From Promethearchaeota archaeon (GTDB lineage: Archaea; Asgardarchaeota; Lokiarchaeia; Sigyniarchaeales; SOKP01), in assembly GCA_004524535.1 (NCBI GenBank), contig SDNY01000018.1, positions 1-40,493 of the forward strand: a stretch of DNA of 40,493 nt. Direction: 5' to 3'. Positions within the stretch are counted from its first letter, which is position 1. Each line of letters starts with the position of its first letter. The notes below the pieces were generated by a model, which did not search any database, was not told the origin of the DNA, and was given only the letters and a program-made list of their open reading frames with translations. Positions 10,630-20,394 of the stretch are shown in pieces. The position numbers and the translations under genes were made by a program.

Positions 10630-13600
10630 ATGCAAACAACTGAAAGCCTAAAAACCTTTCAAATACAACGTACCTGTGTTTATGACGGCCCCGGGATTAA
10701 TACCACATTGTTTTTCAAGGGGTGCAATTTGAGATGTTTATGGTGTCAAAATCCAGAAATGCAATCATTTCAGGGCGTCATGGCGTCTGATTGCAATTAT
10801 TCAATAGACGACATAATGGAAGTGGTTTCGAGAGATATTGATTATTTCCGCTCAACCAACGGTGGAGTGACGCTGAGCGGCGGGGAGCCTCTCTTACAAG
10901 ACCCGAATAGTCTAATAGATTTATTGAAATTATTAAAAAAAGAGAATATAAAGATAACCGCTGAAACATCGCTTCATGCGCCTTGGAAAAATATCAGTAA
11001 AATCGCACCTTACATAGATCTTTTTCTCGTTGATCTTAAGATTGTCGGTGACGACAAGCTCCATATAAAATACACAAAACAAGACAGCACCTTGATCCAT
11101 AGTAATATAAAGAAATTAATTGATTTAAACGCCAATATTAGATTTCGCATGGTGATGGTGCCGGGATTCACCGATAATGAAAGCAATATACAAAGAACTT
11201 CCGATTTTTTAAAATCAATCAATTATGACTCAATTGAATTAATGAAATACCAAAACTTGTATGAAGAGAAAGCCCAACGCCTTGGTCTAAATGTAGTTTC
11301 ATTAAATATCACCCCAGAACAAAGCCTTGAATCACTAAAGAATGGGGTAAAATTATTCAACTCTTATGGAATCAAGGCCGAAAACACGGATCTGGATTCT
11401 TCCAGACATCAAACCGTCTTTACTCAGCGCGTTAAAGAGATACAGAAAGATATAAGAGAGAGTAGGCTAGCTCTTTGTATAGAAGCAGCTAAACTTAAAA
11501 CAAAATATTATAAGAAGCATGGTTTTAAAAAACCGACCCCTATTCATAGAGCGGAACGCCTTTCATATGTTTTGCGAAATAAAAAAGTTATAATCTATCC
11601 CCGGGAGCTACTCGTTGGTAATTTTACATCCAAAAGAACCGCTGGCCAGCTTTGGGAAGAGTATGCTGGCACTTCGGCTATTATGTTTCTCTATAAAATA
11701 AATCGCCAAAAACCAGTTTCATTTCAAATTTCTCGTAAAGATAGGCTGTACTTTTATTTTCATTTATATCCTTTCTGGTCGAAACATAGCCTTTTAAAGA
11801 AGATATATCCAAAATTATCTAAATTTATCTTCTATCTGGGGCGAACTTCAGAGATGGATTCTGGATTTAATAATAATTTAGTATCGATAGCACATTTTAT
11901 TGCAAATTTTGAACCCATTCTTAATCTAGGAACCTCTGGTCTCATAGAAGAGATTAGAGCAAAGCAGAAAAAAAAGCCAGAGAATAATCAGGACTTTTAT
12001 AATGGTACTATAATTGCTCTAAAAGGATTGGAATCTTTTGCGCTGAAATATGCTGAAAAATTGTCGAGTTTGAGCAAGAAAGAAAAAGATCCGGAGCGCC
12101 GCAGGGAATTGGAAGAAATGGAAAGGATCTGTAGGCATGTTCCTATGTATCCCGCTCGCACATTTCATGAAGCTTTGCAATGTATATTGTTTATACAAAT
12201 AGCACTTTGCCTTGAATGTTTTGAAAATGCGATATCCTATGGACGTCTTGATCAGATATTATATACTTATTATAAGAAGGATAAAGAAGCAGGGTTAATT
12301 ACTTACGAAAAAGCAAAAGAACTTCTTTGTTTATTTATTCTCAAAATGGACGAAGTATTTTTTATAAATGATGGCAACTCATTTTTAAATCTTTATAAAA
12401 ATTTTGAGACACTCTCTACTGATCAGGCTTTGACTTTTGGCGGTGTTGACAAGGAAGGCAAGGATGCCACCAATGACATTACCTATATGCTGATTGATGC
12501 CTGTGAACTGCAACCACGCTGTATAGATATGGCAGCACGAGTTCATAAGAACAGTCCTGTTCAATATCTGGAAAGAATTGCAGAGGGATATATCAACGGA
12601 TGTCCTATACCACAATTATTCAGCGATGAGATTTACATAGAAACCATACAAAGACATTATCCTACTACTCTGGAACATGCAAGAAATTACGCAATAATAG
12701 GATGTGTTGAACCAAATGCTTCAGATGACCATTTTGGCAATACAGATTGTGCTAATATGAATCTCGCTCTTCCTTTCTTGCAGGCACTTAGAGGACATGA
12801 ACATGATTTATGGAACTATGAATTTCGTTTAGGATTGTTGCAATTAATAAAAAATTTTAATAAATATTTATATTCATACAAGAAAAATATAATTTCCAGA
12901 TACATTAATACTGTTTTTAACAAGATAATTAAAAGACGTAATATTAAGAAAGGTCTCTATATTTATAACCCACCATCCAGTATGGATGAATTGCTTGAAC
13001 GCTTCCAGACACGATTGAACCATCTGGCAAATTCAATATTGACTGATCACCAGAAAATTGAAAAAGAGCTTTGTAAAAATTTTACCACACCTCTTGCTTC
13101 CTCACTCTTTGATGGATGTATTGAAAGTGGAAAAGATGTATACGAAGGCGGTACAACGATTAACAGCAGCGGTATTCAAGCACTAGGGGTCACGGATGTT
13201 GCAGATTCGCTACATGCTATCAATGAGGTTGTATTCAAGAAAAAACTTTATAGTATTAATGATATCATTAATGCCATTGAAAAAAATTTCCAAGGAGACT
13301 ATAACCAGAATATCCGGTCTGCATTGCTCGCGGTACCGAAATTCGGGGATGATTCATCTCGTGCAGCTACAGAATGGGTGAGCAAGGTAATGGAGATTTA
13401 TAACAATGCCCTGGACTCTGTGAAGAATTGTCCGCGTAACGGCAGATATTCAGCTGGGTATTATGCCTTGAATGTCTGCACTAGTTATGGTAAAAATACC
13501 CCAGCCCTACCTTCGGGAAGATTAAAAGGCGTCCCTCTTGCCAACAGTGTTATTCCGCATTATGGAATGGAACAATCGGATCTATTTTCAGCCCTGAATT

Positions 13601-13908
13601 CTATCGCTGGTGTTAATTTTACGGATCATGCTGAGAATGGCACAACGGTTACGTTTACTATTGATTCCTCATTATTTCAGGGCAAAGAGGGTGTAAAAAA
13701 TCTGGCAAGTATAATCAAAACATTTCTTACAAAAGGGGGAATGGAACTTCAACCTAATGTCATTAACCGTGAAATATTACTGGATGCCTATAAAAATCCA
13801 GAAAAACACCCCTACCTTTTGGTTCGTATTGCCGGTTACTGCGCATACTTTAATGAGCTTTCTGATGAGATGAAACAGATTATTATCAATAGGACCTGTT
13901 ATTCCTAA
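10630..13908 (+). CDS. fusion of glycyl radical enzyme activase (radical SAM, PflA-type) and glycyl radical enzyme (PFL/dehydratase superfamily)
   Basis: One uninterrupted 1092-aa frame. Residues ~1-255: YDGPGINTTLFFKGCNLRCLWCQNPEM, TLSGGEPLLQ, DLFLVDLK. Residues ~265-1092: RAERLSYVL, ANFEPILNLGTSGL, GCVEPNASDDHFGNTD (Cys692), C-terminal LLVRIAGYCAYFNEL (Gly1069). Confidence 0.92.
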   Translation: MQTTESLKTFQIQRTCVYDGPGINTTLFFKGCNLRCLWCQNPEMQSFQGVMASDCNYSIDDIMEVVSRDIDYFRSTNGGVTLSGGEPLLQDPNSLIDLLKLLKKENIKITAETSLHAPWKNISKIAPYIDLFLVDLKIVGDDKLHIKYTKQDSTLIHSNIKKLIDLNANIRFRMVMVPGFTDNESNIQRTSDFLKSINYDSIELMKYQNLYEEKAQRLGLNVVSLNITPEQSLESLKNGVKLFNSYGIKAENTDLDSSRHQTVFTQRVKEIQKDIRESRLALCIEAAKLKTKYYKKHGFKKPTPIHRAERLSYVLRNKKVIIYPRELLVGNFTSKRTAGQLWEEYAGTSAIMFLYKINRQKPVSFQISRKDRLYFYFHLYPFWSKHSLLKKIYPKLSKFIFYLGRTSEMDSGFNNNLVSIAHFIANFEPILNLGTSGLIEEIRAKQKKKPENNQDFYNGTIIALKGLESFALKYAEKLSSLSKKEKDPERRRELEEMERICRHVPMYPARTFHEALQCILFIQIALCLECFENAISYGRLDQILYTYYKKDKEAGLITYEKAKELLCLFILKMDEVFFINDGNSFLNLYKNFETLSTDQALTFGGVDKEGKDATNDITYMLIDACELQPRCIDMAARVHKNSPVQYLERIAEGYINGCPIPQLFSDEIYIETIQRHYPTTLEHARNYAIIGCVEPNASDDHFGNTDCANMNLALPFLQALRGHEHDLWNYEFRLGLLQLIKNFNKYLYSYKKNIISRYINTVFNKIIKRRNIKKGLYIYNPPSSMDELLERFQTRLNHLANSILTDHQKIEKELCKNFTTPLASSLFDGCIESGKDVYEGGTTINSSGIQALGVTDVADSLHAINEVVFKKKLYSINDIINAIEKNFQGDYNQNIRSALLAVPKFGDDSSRAATEWVSKVMEIYNNALDSVKNCPRNGRYSAGYYALNVCTSYGKNTPALPSGRLKGVPLANSVIPHYGMEQSDLFSALNSIAGVNFTDHAENGTTVTFTIDSSLFQGKEGVKNLASIIKTFLTKGGMELQPNVINREILLDAYKNPEKHPYLLVRIAGYCAYFNELSDEMKQIIINRTCYS

Positions 13909-14054
13909 AACTATGTTTCTCTTTTGATAAAAATTTTGATTTTAAATATAAAAGCGCAAATTGTTATATTAGGAATAATAATAATAGTTTTAGGAAATGT
14001 TTTATTTTATTTCTTAGTAGTCATCTATATTTCAAGATTATACTTTAATGAAAC

Positions 14055-17018
14055 TTGATTAAAATGCCTTCTAATGACCTTGAGACACAGCTTAAAAACA
14101 GCAAAACAGATAAAGAGCTGAAAAGCGTCTTCAAAAAAATCGCTTCAAAAGAACCCGAGAAATATTTTCCTACTGAAGAGCTCAAAAAACTTGGATATAT
14201 GAGAAAATTGTGTAAGTGCGGGACCTATTTTTGGACTGTTCATAATGATAGAGAAGTTTGTGGAGACCCAGCTTGTTCAGGAGGATTTCAAGTTGTTATA
14301 GATAATCCATCAGCAATAAAACTATCATTTATCGATGTTTGGAATAAAATTGTTGAAATTTTAGAGCCAAGAGGATATCAACCAATAAAAAGGTATCCCT
14401 GTGTAGCAAGGTGGAATCCCACATCTGAGTTTACTATAGCCTCAATTTCAGCATTTCAGCCATACGTCATAACAGGTGAGGTAGAACCACCAGCAAAAAA
14501 ATTATTAATCCCTCAGTTCTGTTTGAGATTTAATGACATCGAGAATGTAGGGGTTACTGGAAGTCATAACACTGGTTTTGTAATGATTGGACAGCATACG
14601 TTTGTTTCACCCGAAGAATGGGATCAAGATCAGCTTTTTATGGATATGCATGATTTTATCCATAAAGGGGTTGGTCTTGCGAAGGAAGAGATTACTATTC
14701 ATGAAGACAGTTGGGCAGGTGGAGGCTCTTTTGGATGTAGTCTTGAATTCTTTAGTAGAGGTGTTGAACTTTTTAATCAAGTTTATACTATGTTTGAACA
14801 AACCCCTGAAGGACCACGTGAATTACAGCTTAAAGTCTTAGATATGGGCCTTGGACAAGAACGAGTTGCATGGTTTTCACAGGGTACTCCTAATATGTAT
14901 GAAGCAATTTTTCCTCATGTCCTATCAAAATTAAGAGAAATCACAAAAATCGAATTAGATTTAGAGCTATATAATAAATTCTCTCAATATTCTGCGTATT
15001 TAAATATCGACGAAGTTGATGATATGGATGTTGCTTGGAATCGCGTTGCCAATGAATTAAAAATAGATGTTAAAGTTTTAAAAGAAAAAATATTACCAAT
15101 GACCGGATTATATTCAATTGCTGAGCACGCTCGAACTTTATTGTTTGCAATTAATGATGGTAAACTTCCCTCAAATGTAGGTGGTGGTTATAATTTAAGA
15201 GTAATCTTTAGGCGTGCCATAAGCTTTATTGACAAATTTGATTGGAATATTGATATGGCGGATGTATGCTCTTGGCACGCTGAAGAATTAAAAGATCTAT
15301 TTCCTGAAGTTTCTGAACATCTTGAAGAAATTAGAGAAATATTAGATGTTGAAAAGAAAAAATATTATGCTACTAAGAAGAAAGCTGGAAAAATTATAGA
15401 AAATATCATTAAAAAAGGTGATATTACCACAGAAACTTTGATTGAATTATATGATTCTAATGGAATTAACCCAGACATGGTTAAAGACGCAGCTAAAAAA
15501 TATGGCAAAAAAGTGAAAATTCCAGATGATTTCTATTCTTTAGTTGTCGAAAGACATGAAAAAATTGAACAAATTCATGCAACTGAAAGAGAAATTGAAT
15601 TAGATTTAACTGGTATCCCTGAAACCGAATCACTATATTATTACGATTACACGAAAATATCAAATGAGGCAAACGTATTGAAAATCTTAGGTAATATGGT
15701 GGTTTTAGATAAATCAGTAGCATATCCCACTTCCGGAGGACAGCTGCATGATATTGGTATGATTAATAAACAAAAATTTAGCGATGTTTTCAAACAAGGG
15801 AATTACATAATTCATGTTTTAGATGAAAAACCAAAATTCAAAGAAGGAGATATTGTAAAAATAGAAGTTGATAAAGAATGGCGTAGGCAACTCTCTCAAC
15901 ATCATACAGCAACTCACATTGTTAATGCAGCTGCTCGAGATGTTTTGGGTAGCCATGTTAATCAGGCTGGTGCTAAAAAAACGCTTAAAAGTTCTCATTT
16001 AGATATCACTCATTTTGAACAAATTCCACGTGAAAAACTTAAGGAAATTGAAAGAAGAGCGAATGAAATTGTTGATCATGGAATTGAGCTATATCTTGAT
16101 TTTATCCCAAGAACAGAAGCGGAAAAAAGATATGGAATGACAATATATCAAGGAGGAGCTGTTCCTGGTAAGAATATTCGAATAGTGGAAGTTCCAGGTG
16201 TAGATGTAGAGGCATGCGGAGGTACGCATTTAAATAATACAAGTGAAACTGGAAGAATTAAAATTGTAAAATCACAAAAAATCCAAGATGGAGTAGTAAG
16301 ATTAAAATTCACTGCTGGAAAAGCTACTGACAGAATTAAAAAGAGAAATGCTCAAATTTTAAGTGAATTAAAAACACTTACAAAAGTTGAGTCAGAGAAG
16401 ATGGTAGGAAGAGTGAAGGAGCTTTTTGAAAAATCTAAAAACCTCAACAAAGCTTTAAGGACTGGCAAGGTGGATGAGATAGATTTGGAATTAATCTCTG
16501 ATGAAGTTTTTAAGGGAGATGTCTTAACTGAAATTTCACACTTTCTCAACATTAGTAAATACCAAATTCCCTCAAAAGTAGAAAAGCTATATATAGAGTG
16601 GAATGACGCTAGGGGGAAGATTGAACAGATAACGAAGCTTTTTAGTGATGAAAATATAAAAAATCTGATAAATAATGTTCGTGAATTCAATAATTTTAAA
16701 TTGGTTATTGAAACCTTTGAAAATCTTGATCAAAACGACCTAAAGAATTTTGGAGTTAAAATATTGAAAGATAAAAATGATTTAATAATTATATTTTTAA
16801 ATAAGACCCAAAATGGAATATCAATTATGGGAATGTTGGGAGTACGTCCCTCAGAGAAATTGGAGTTTAATATGGGTAATTTTGTTAGCAAATGTGTATC
16901 TCAATTTGGTGGAAAAGGTGGAGGCAGGAAAGATTTTGGACAGGGCTTCATCTCTAGAAATGATTTAAAAGTAGATGATATAATAAATTATATCAAAAAA
17001 CAACTTTTTGAGAGTTAA
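14055..17018 (+). CDS. alaS: alanyl-tRNA synthetase (archaeal type)
   Basis: 987 aa; archaeal N-terminal zinc motif CKCGTYFWTVHNDREVCGDPAC, editing domain HHTATHIVNAAARDVLG, CGGTHLNNTSE, C-terminal FGGKGGGRKDFGQG; TTG or the ATG at 14064 as start. Confidence 0.96.
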   Translation: MIKMPSNDLETQLKNSKTDKELKSVFKKIASKEPEKYFPTEELKKLGYMRKLCKCGTYFWTVHNDREVCGDPACSGGFQVVIDNPSAIKLSFIDVWNKIVEILEPRGYQPIKRYPCVARWNPTSEFTIASISAFQPYVITGEVEPPAKKLLIPQFCLRFNDIENVGVTGSHNTGFVMIGQHTFVSPEEWDQDQLFMDMHDFIHKGVGLAKEEITIHEDSWAGGGSFGCSLEFFSRGVELFNQVYTMFEQTPEGPRELQLKVLDMGLGQERVAWFSQGTPNMYEAIFPHVLSKLREITKIELDLELYNKFSQYSAYLNIDEVDDMDVAWNRVANELKIDVKVLKEKILPMTGLYSIAEHARTLLFAINDGKLPSNVGGGYNLRVIFRRAISFIDKFDWNIDMADVCSWHAEELKDLFPEVSEHLEEIREILDVEKKKYYATKKKAGKIIENIIKKGDITTETLIELYDSNGINPDMVKDAAKKYGKKVKIPDDFYSLVVERHEKIEQIHATEREIELDLTGIPETESLYYYDYTKISNEANVLKILGNMVVLDKSVAYPTSGGQLHDIGMINKQKFSDVFKQGNYIIHVLDEKPKFKEGDIVKIEVDKEWRRQLSQHHTATHIVNAAARDVLGSHVNQAGAKKTLKSSHLDITHFEQIPREKLKEIERRANEIVDHGIELYLDFIPRTEAEKRYGMTIYQGGAVPGKNIRIVEVPGVDVEACGGTHLNNTSETGRIKIVKSQKIQDGVVRLKFTAGKATDRIKKRNAQILSELKTLTKVESEKMVGRVKELFEKSKNLNKALRTGKVDEIDLELISDEVFKGDVLTEISHFLNISKYQIPSKVEKLYIEWNDARGKIEQITKLFSDENIKNLINNVREFNNFKLVIETFENLDQNDLKNFGVKILKDKNDLIIIFLNKTQNGISIMGMLGVRPSEKLEFNMGNFVSKCVSQFGGKGGGRKDFGQGFISRNDLKVDDIINYIKKQLFES

Positions 17019-17218
17019 TATTATTTTTGAACGAAGAAATAATAGGTTAAAATATAAATAGATCATATCTTATTTATATAGAATTAATTTTCTTAATCTT
17101 ATTTTATGCCAAATCGTTTTCATTCAAGTAATTTCTCCTATATAGAACTATATAGACATTATATTTTATAAAGAAACTACTTAAAACTGTTTAATTATGA
17201 TAGTTACTTAGATAGAAA

Positions 17219-17386
17219 ATGATAAATGACGAAGAATTAATTCTTTTCCTATTAAAAGAAAGAGAAGAATTTGTAAGACTTAATGATTATATTTCTGAAA
17301 AGAAGCTCAAAAAACCTGTTAATAAAATTATAAAAAGAATAAATCGAAAGTTAGGAAGAGCTTTTAAGAGAATCTTCGTCAAATGA
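17219..17386 (+). CDS. short hypothetical ORF (55 aa)
   Basis: Read by eye: MINDEELILFLLKEREEFVRLNDYISEKKLKKPVNKIIKRINRKLGRAFKRIFVK; ends just before the HAD gene; not in the ORF track. Confidence 0.3.
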   Translation: MINDEELILFLLKEREEFVRLNDYISEKKLKKPVNKIIKRINRKLGRAFKRIFVK

Positions 17387-17399
17387 ATAAAATTGAAAT

Positions 17400-18125
17400 G
17401 TGAATGAGTTTAAAATGGAAGAATTAATAAAAGAACAAGATTATAATGAAATATTAGAAAATATAAAAGCGCCTCCTCAATCAAAATCACCCAAGAGTTA
17501 TAATATTAAAACTCTAGTTTTTGATTTAGGAGGGGTTTATTTTACTGCTGGGACTCCCATTGCTATAAAAAAAATAGAGAGTCTATATGGTATTCAAGAT
17601 AAAAGATTACTAAAATATCTCTTTAGTTCAGATACTGATTCTATTGGATCTCAGGTAAGACTAGGATTAATTACAATTGATGAATTTGAAACTCAATTTA
17701 GATCCAAACTTAGAATTCCTAAATCTAAAAATCATAGTATTTGGCAATTTTGGTTTAATTCATATGTTCCAAATCCTAACATGCCCGAATTAATTCAAAA
17801 ACTGTCTAAATCTGGAAAATATAGAATGGTGATTTTTAGTGGAAATGTCAGAGAGAGGATTGAATTTTTAGATAAAAAATATGACTTTTTAAAATATTTT
17901 GATGATACTGTATTTAGCTTCGATTATCAATATAATAAAAGACATATTGAGTTTTATCATGAATTATTAGACCATATTAATTGTAAACCTAAGCAGGCAT
18001 TAATTATTGATGATCATAGATCCGTTTTAGAAAACGGTCAATCTTTAGGTCTTAATGGCATCCAATATTCTTATACAGAGCAACTTATCGAAGATTTTGA
18101 AAAGTTAAATGTCTTAGTTGAATAA
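17400..18125 (+). CDS. HAD superfamily hydrolase (HAD-IA-like)
   Basis: LVFDLGGVYFTAG, VIFSGNVRER, ALIIDDHRSVLENGQSLGLNGIQY. Confidence 0.8.
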   Translation: MNEFKMEELIKEQDYNEILENIKAPPQSKSPKSYNIKTLVFDLGGVYFTAGTPIAIKKIESLYGIQDKRLLKYLFSSDTDSIGSQVRLGLITIDEFETQFRSKLRIPKSKNHSIWQFWFNSYVPNPNMPELIQKLSKSGKYRMVIFSGNVRERIEFLDKKYDFLKYFDDTVFSFDYQYNKRHIEFYHELLDHINCKPKQALIIDDHRSVLENGQSLGLNGIQYSYTEQLIEDFEKLNVLVE

Positions 18126-18200
18126 AATTTATTTTAATTCATAAAAGTTAATTTAATCAAATTTTTTTACTATTTTTTTAATCAGCAACTAAAGTTTTTA

Positions 18201-18641
18201 ATGCATATAATCTATAATTTATTTATGCCTAGACCAATATGTCCACTTCTTACAGTCGATGCTGTTATTTTATATGAAAAAGATAAATTAGTTTTAATAA
18301 AGCGAAAAAATCCTCCATTTCAAGGGGAATATGCGCTCCCAGGAGGATTTGTAGATATTGGAGAAACTGTAGAAGACGCATGTATCAGAGAAGCTAAAGA
18401 AGAAACGAATATAAACGTCAAAATAACAAGATTAATTGGAGTATATTCGAATCCAGCAAGAGACCCAAGAGGCCATGTAGTTTCAATAGCATATCTATGT
18501 GAACCCAAGACAAAAAAAGAGAAACCAAAGGCTCAGGATGATGCTATGTCTTTGGAAATTGTCCCGTTTTCAAAAGTTCCTTCTTTAAAATTAGCTTTTG
18601 ATCATATGGAGATTTTAAAAGATTCCGGTATTATCTTATAA
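18201..18641 (+). CDS. Nudix hydrolase (ADP-ribose pyrophosphatase-like)
   Basis: Nudix box GGFVDIGETVEDACIREAKEETNI; start possibly at 18225 (MPRPICPLL). Confidence 0.9.
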   Translation: MHIIYNLFMPRPICPLLTVDAVILYEKDKLVLIKRKNPPFQGEYALPGGFVDIGETVEDACIREAKEETNINVKITRLIGVYSNPARDPRGHVVSIAYLCEPKTKKEKPKAQDDAMSLEIVPFSKVPSLKLAFDHMEILKDSGIIL

Positions 18642-19412
18642 TTTCTCCATCGAAAAAATCATTTTGAAACAGGAACAGCACGGAATTCCTACAATCATCT
18701 TATATCTCTTATTAAAATCCATTGATTTTTTCACTATTTTCAATAGATTTTCTTTTATCCTCATCATATCCTGATTTTTACTGAAATAGAATTGTTTTAA
18801 CTCTTTAAAATGATTTTTACGATTACAAATAGGGCATACTGAAAATAATTCGAGAAAAGTTTCGAAATCATAATCGTACTCAGTTAATGGAATACTAAGC
18901 TGATAAATGTGAGGAAATTTTATACTTTCTAATAAATGTTTAAATATCTCTATATGATTCTTTTCTTCAATTGTCGTAAAAAAAATCCCATTTAGCTGAT
19001 TTTTTTTAACGTATTCGTTAATTTCGTTATTTGGCACAGTCTGATCATTTCGATCACGTTTAGTGCCTATTAAAATAATTGGAATGCAACCTGCCATTTT
19101 TCTTATAATTTGAATCCAGTAATTCAATTCGTTAAAAGAATTACGATCAGTTATATCGAAACAAACTAGAGCTCCTTTAGCTCCTTTACAAAAGCTCGGA
19201 TATAGGCTTTTTAATACGGAATTCACTTTTAAATCCCATATCTGTAGCAGACAGGAGTCTTCATTATTTATCAGACAATCTACTAATTTGAAGGAGACCC
19301 CTATCTGAAGATACTCACTATCATTAAAAGGATAAGACAATCCGTTTAAAAACGAGGTTTTTCCTGAGCCAGAAGCTCCCGCTATAATAATTTTAAATAC
19401 ACTATTCTTCAA
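18636..19412 (-). CDS. Rab/Ras-like small GTPase with atypical G3 and C-terminal Cys-pair extension
   Basis: G1 AGASGSGKTS, degenerate G3 WDLKVN, GALVCFDITDRNSF, G4 TKRD; C-terminus CPIC...CCSC. Confidence 0.8.
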   Translation of the reverse strand: MKNSVFKIIIAGASGSGKTSFLNGLSYPFNDSEYLQIGVSFKLVDCLINNEDSCLLQIWDLKVNSVLKSLYPSFCKGAKGALVCFDITDRNSFNELNYWIQIIRKMAGCIPIILIGTKRDRNDQTVPNNEINEYVKKNQLNGIFFTTIEEKNHIEIFKHLLESIKFPHIYQLSIPLTEYDYDFETFLELFSVCPICNRKNHFKELKQFYFSKNQDMMRIKENLLKIVKKSMDFNKRYKMIVGIPCCSCFKMIFSMEKL

Positions 19413-19523
19413 ATTTTCACTTTTATCCTTTTTATTCCAAATATAACATTTATTTAATCTAATTTAAAAATATTTTAATTATTCTTTTTTACTATACCCG
19501 CAACGAATTAATTATATGACTTC

Positions 19524-19904
19524 TTATTTGATTTCATATAAATTTCCAAACGAATCCTTAACAAAAGAATAATATCCTTCCCCATCTTTCCGTTGGACTT
19601 TTATCGTTTTAAATCCCATTGACGATGATTTCTTTATGAAAGCCTCTCTATTCTCTACTATTAAGCAGGAATGCGTAAAAACATCAATAGCTTTACTATT
19701 TTCATTTGAAATGATTACCTCGACTCCTAAATTATCGTTTTGATATCTTACAAAATTATGTTCTTTATTTATTCCGAAAAATTGTTCCATTAATTCTGCT
19801 GAAACTGTGAAAGTTTTGCTCTTTTTTAGGCCTAATAATTCCATAAAAAATCTATCGCTAGCTTCAATCGAGTTTGATGCTACTGCTATATGATCAATTT
19901 TCAT
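19524..19904 (-). CDS. VOC/glyoxalase-fold protein (possibly methylmalonyl-CoA epimerase-like)
   Basis: MKIDHIAVASNSIEASDRFFMELLGLK; KDGEGYYSFVKDSFGNLYEI. Confidence 0.75.
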   Translation of the reverse strand: MKIDHIAVASNSIEASDRFFMELLGLKKSKTFTVSAELMEQFFGINKEHNFVRYQNDNLGVEVIISNENSKAIDVFTHSCLIVENREAFIKKSSSMGFKTIKVQRKDGEGYYSFVKDSFGNLYEIK

Positions 19905-20021
19905 TATTTTAAAAACACCAACATCTTTTAGATTTAAAAAATAATTTAATCTAAATAAATTAAATAATTTTAATCTGAATAAAAACTCATATATAAAACA
20001 ATAAGAAAAGTAAATTATTTT

Positions 20022-20381
20022 ATGGAAAATAGAGAAAAATTGAGAATTTTTGCTGGTATTTTATTAATAATTTCTACAATAACCCATGTTTCCCAAATAT
20101 TTTTTTATGGAACTGATTGGCATACAATTGGTGCTGCCATTTATGGTTCAGTTTATGCTGTGCTTGGAATTTTACTAATATATTACAGAGAAAAAAAGAT
20201 TGTTGATTTGTTATGCATAATCATTCTCACAATTGGTGGAACCTTAGGATTAATTAGATTTATAATCGTTTTAACAACAGAAAATATTTTTAATGTGTTA
20301 AATCTCTTCCATGTAATTGTAGATATTATCGTAGTACCTATCTGTATTTATTCTTATTTAATATTAAGGGAAAAAGATTAA
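20022..20381 (+). CDS. small multi-pass membrane protein
   Basis: 119 aa with about four hydrophobic segments. Confidence 0.6.
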   Translation: MENREKLRIFAGILLIISTITHVSQIFFYGTDWHTIGAAIYGSVYAVLGILLIYYREKKIVDLLCIIILTIGGTLGLIRFIIVLTTENIFNVLNLFHVIVDIIVVPICIYSYLILREKD

Positions 20382-20394
20382 GGAAATAATTATT

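Noticed and set aside
13196-13381. 61-aa + strand ORF
   Set aside because: Out-of-frame ORF inside the glycyl radical enzyme domain.
16352-16690. 112-aa minus-strand ORF
   Set aside because: Antisense inside alaS.
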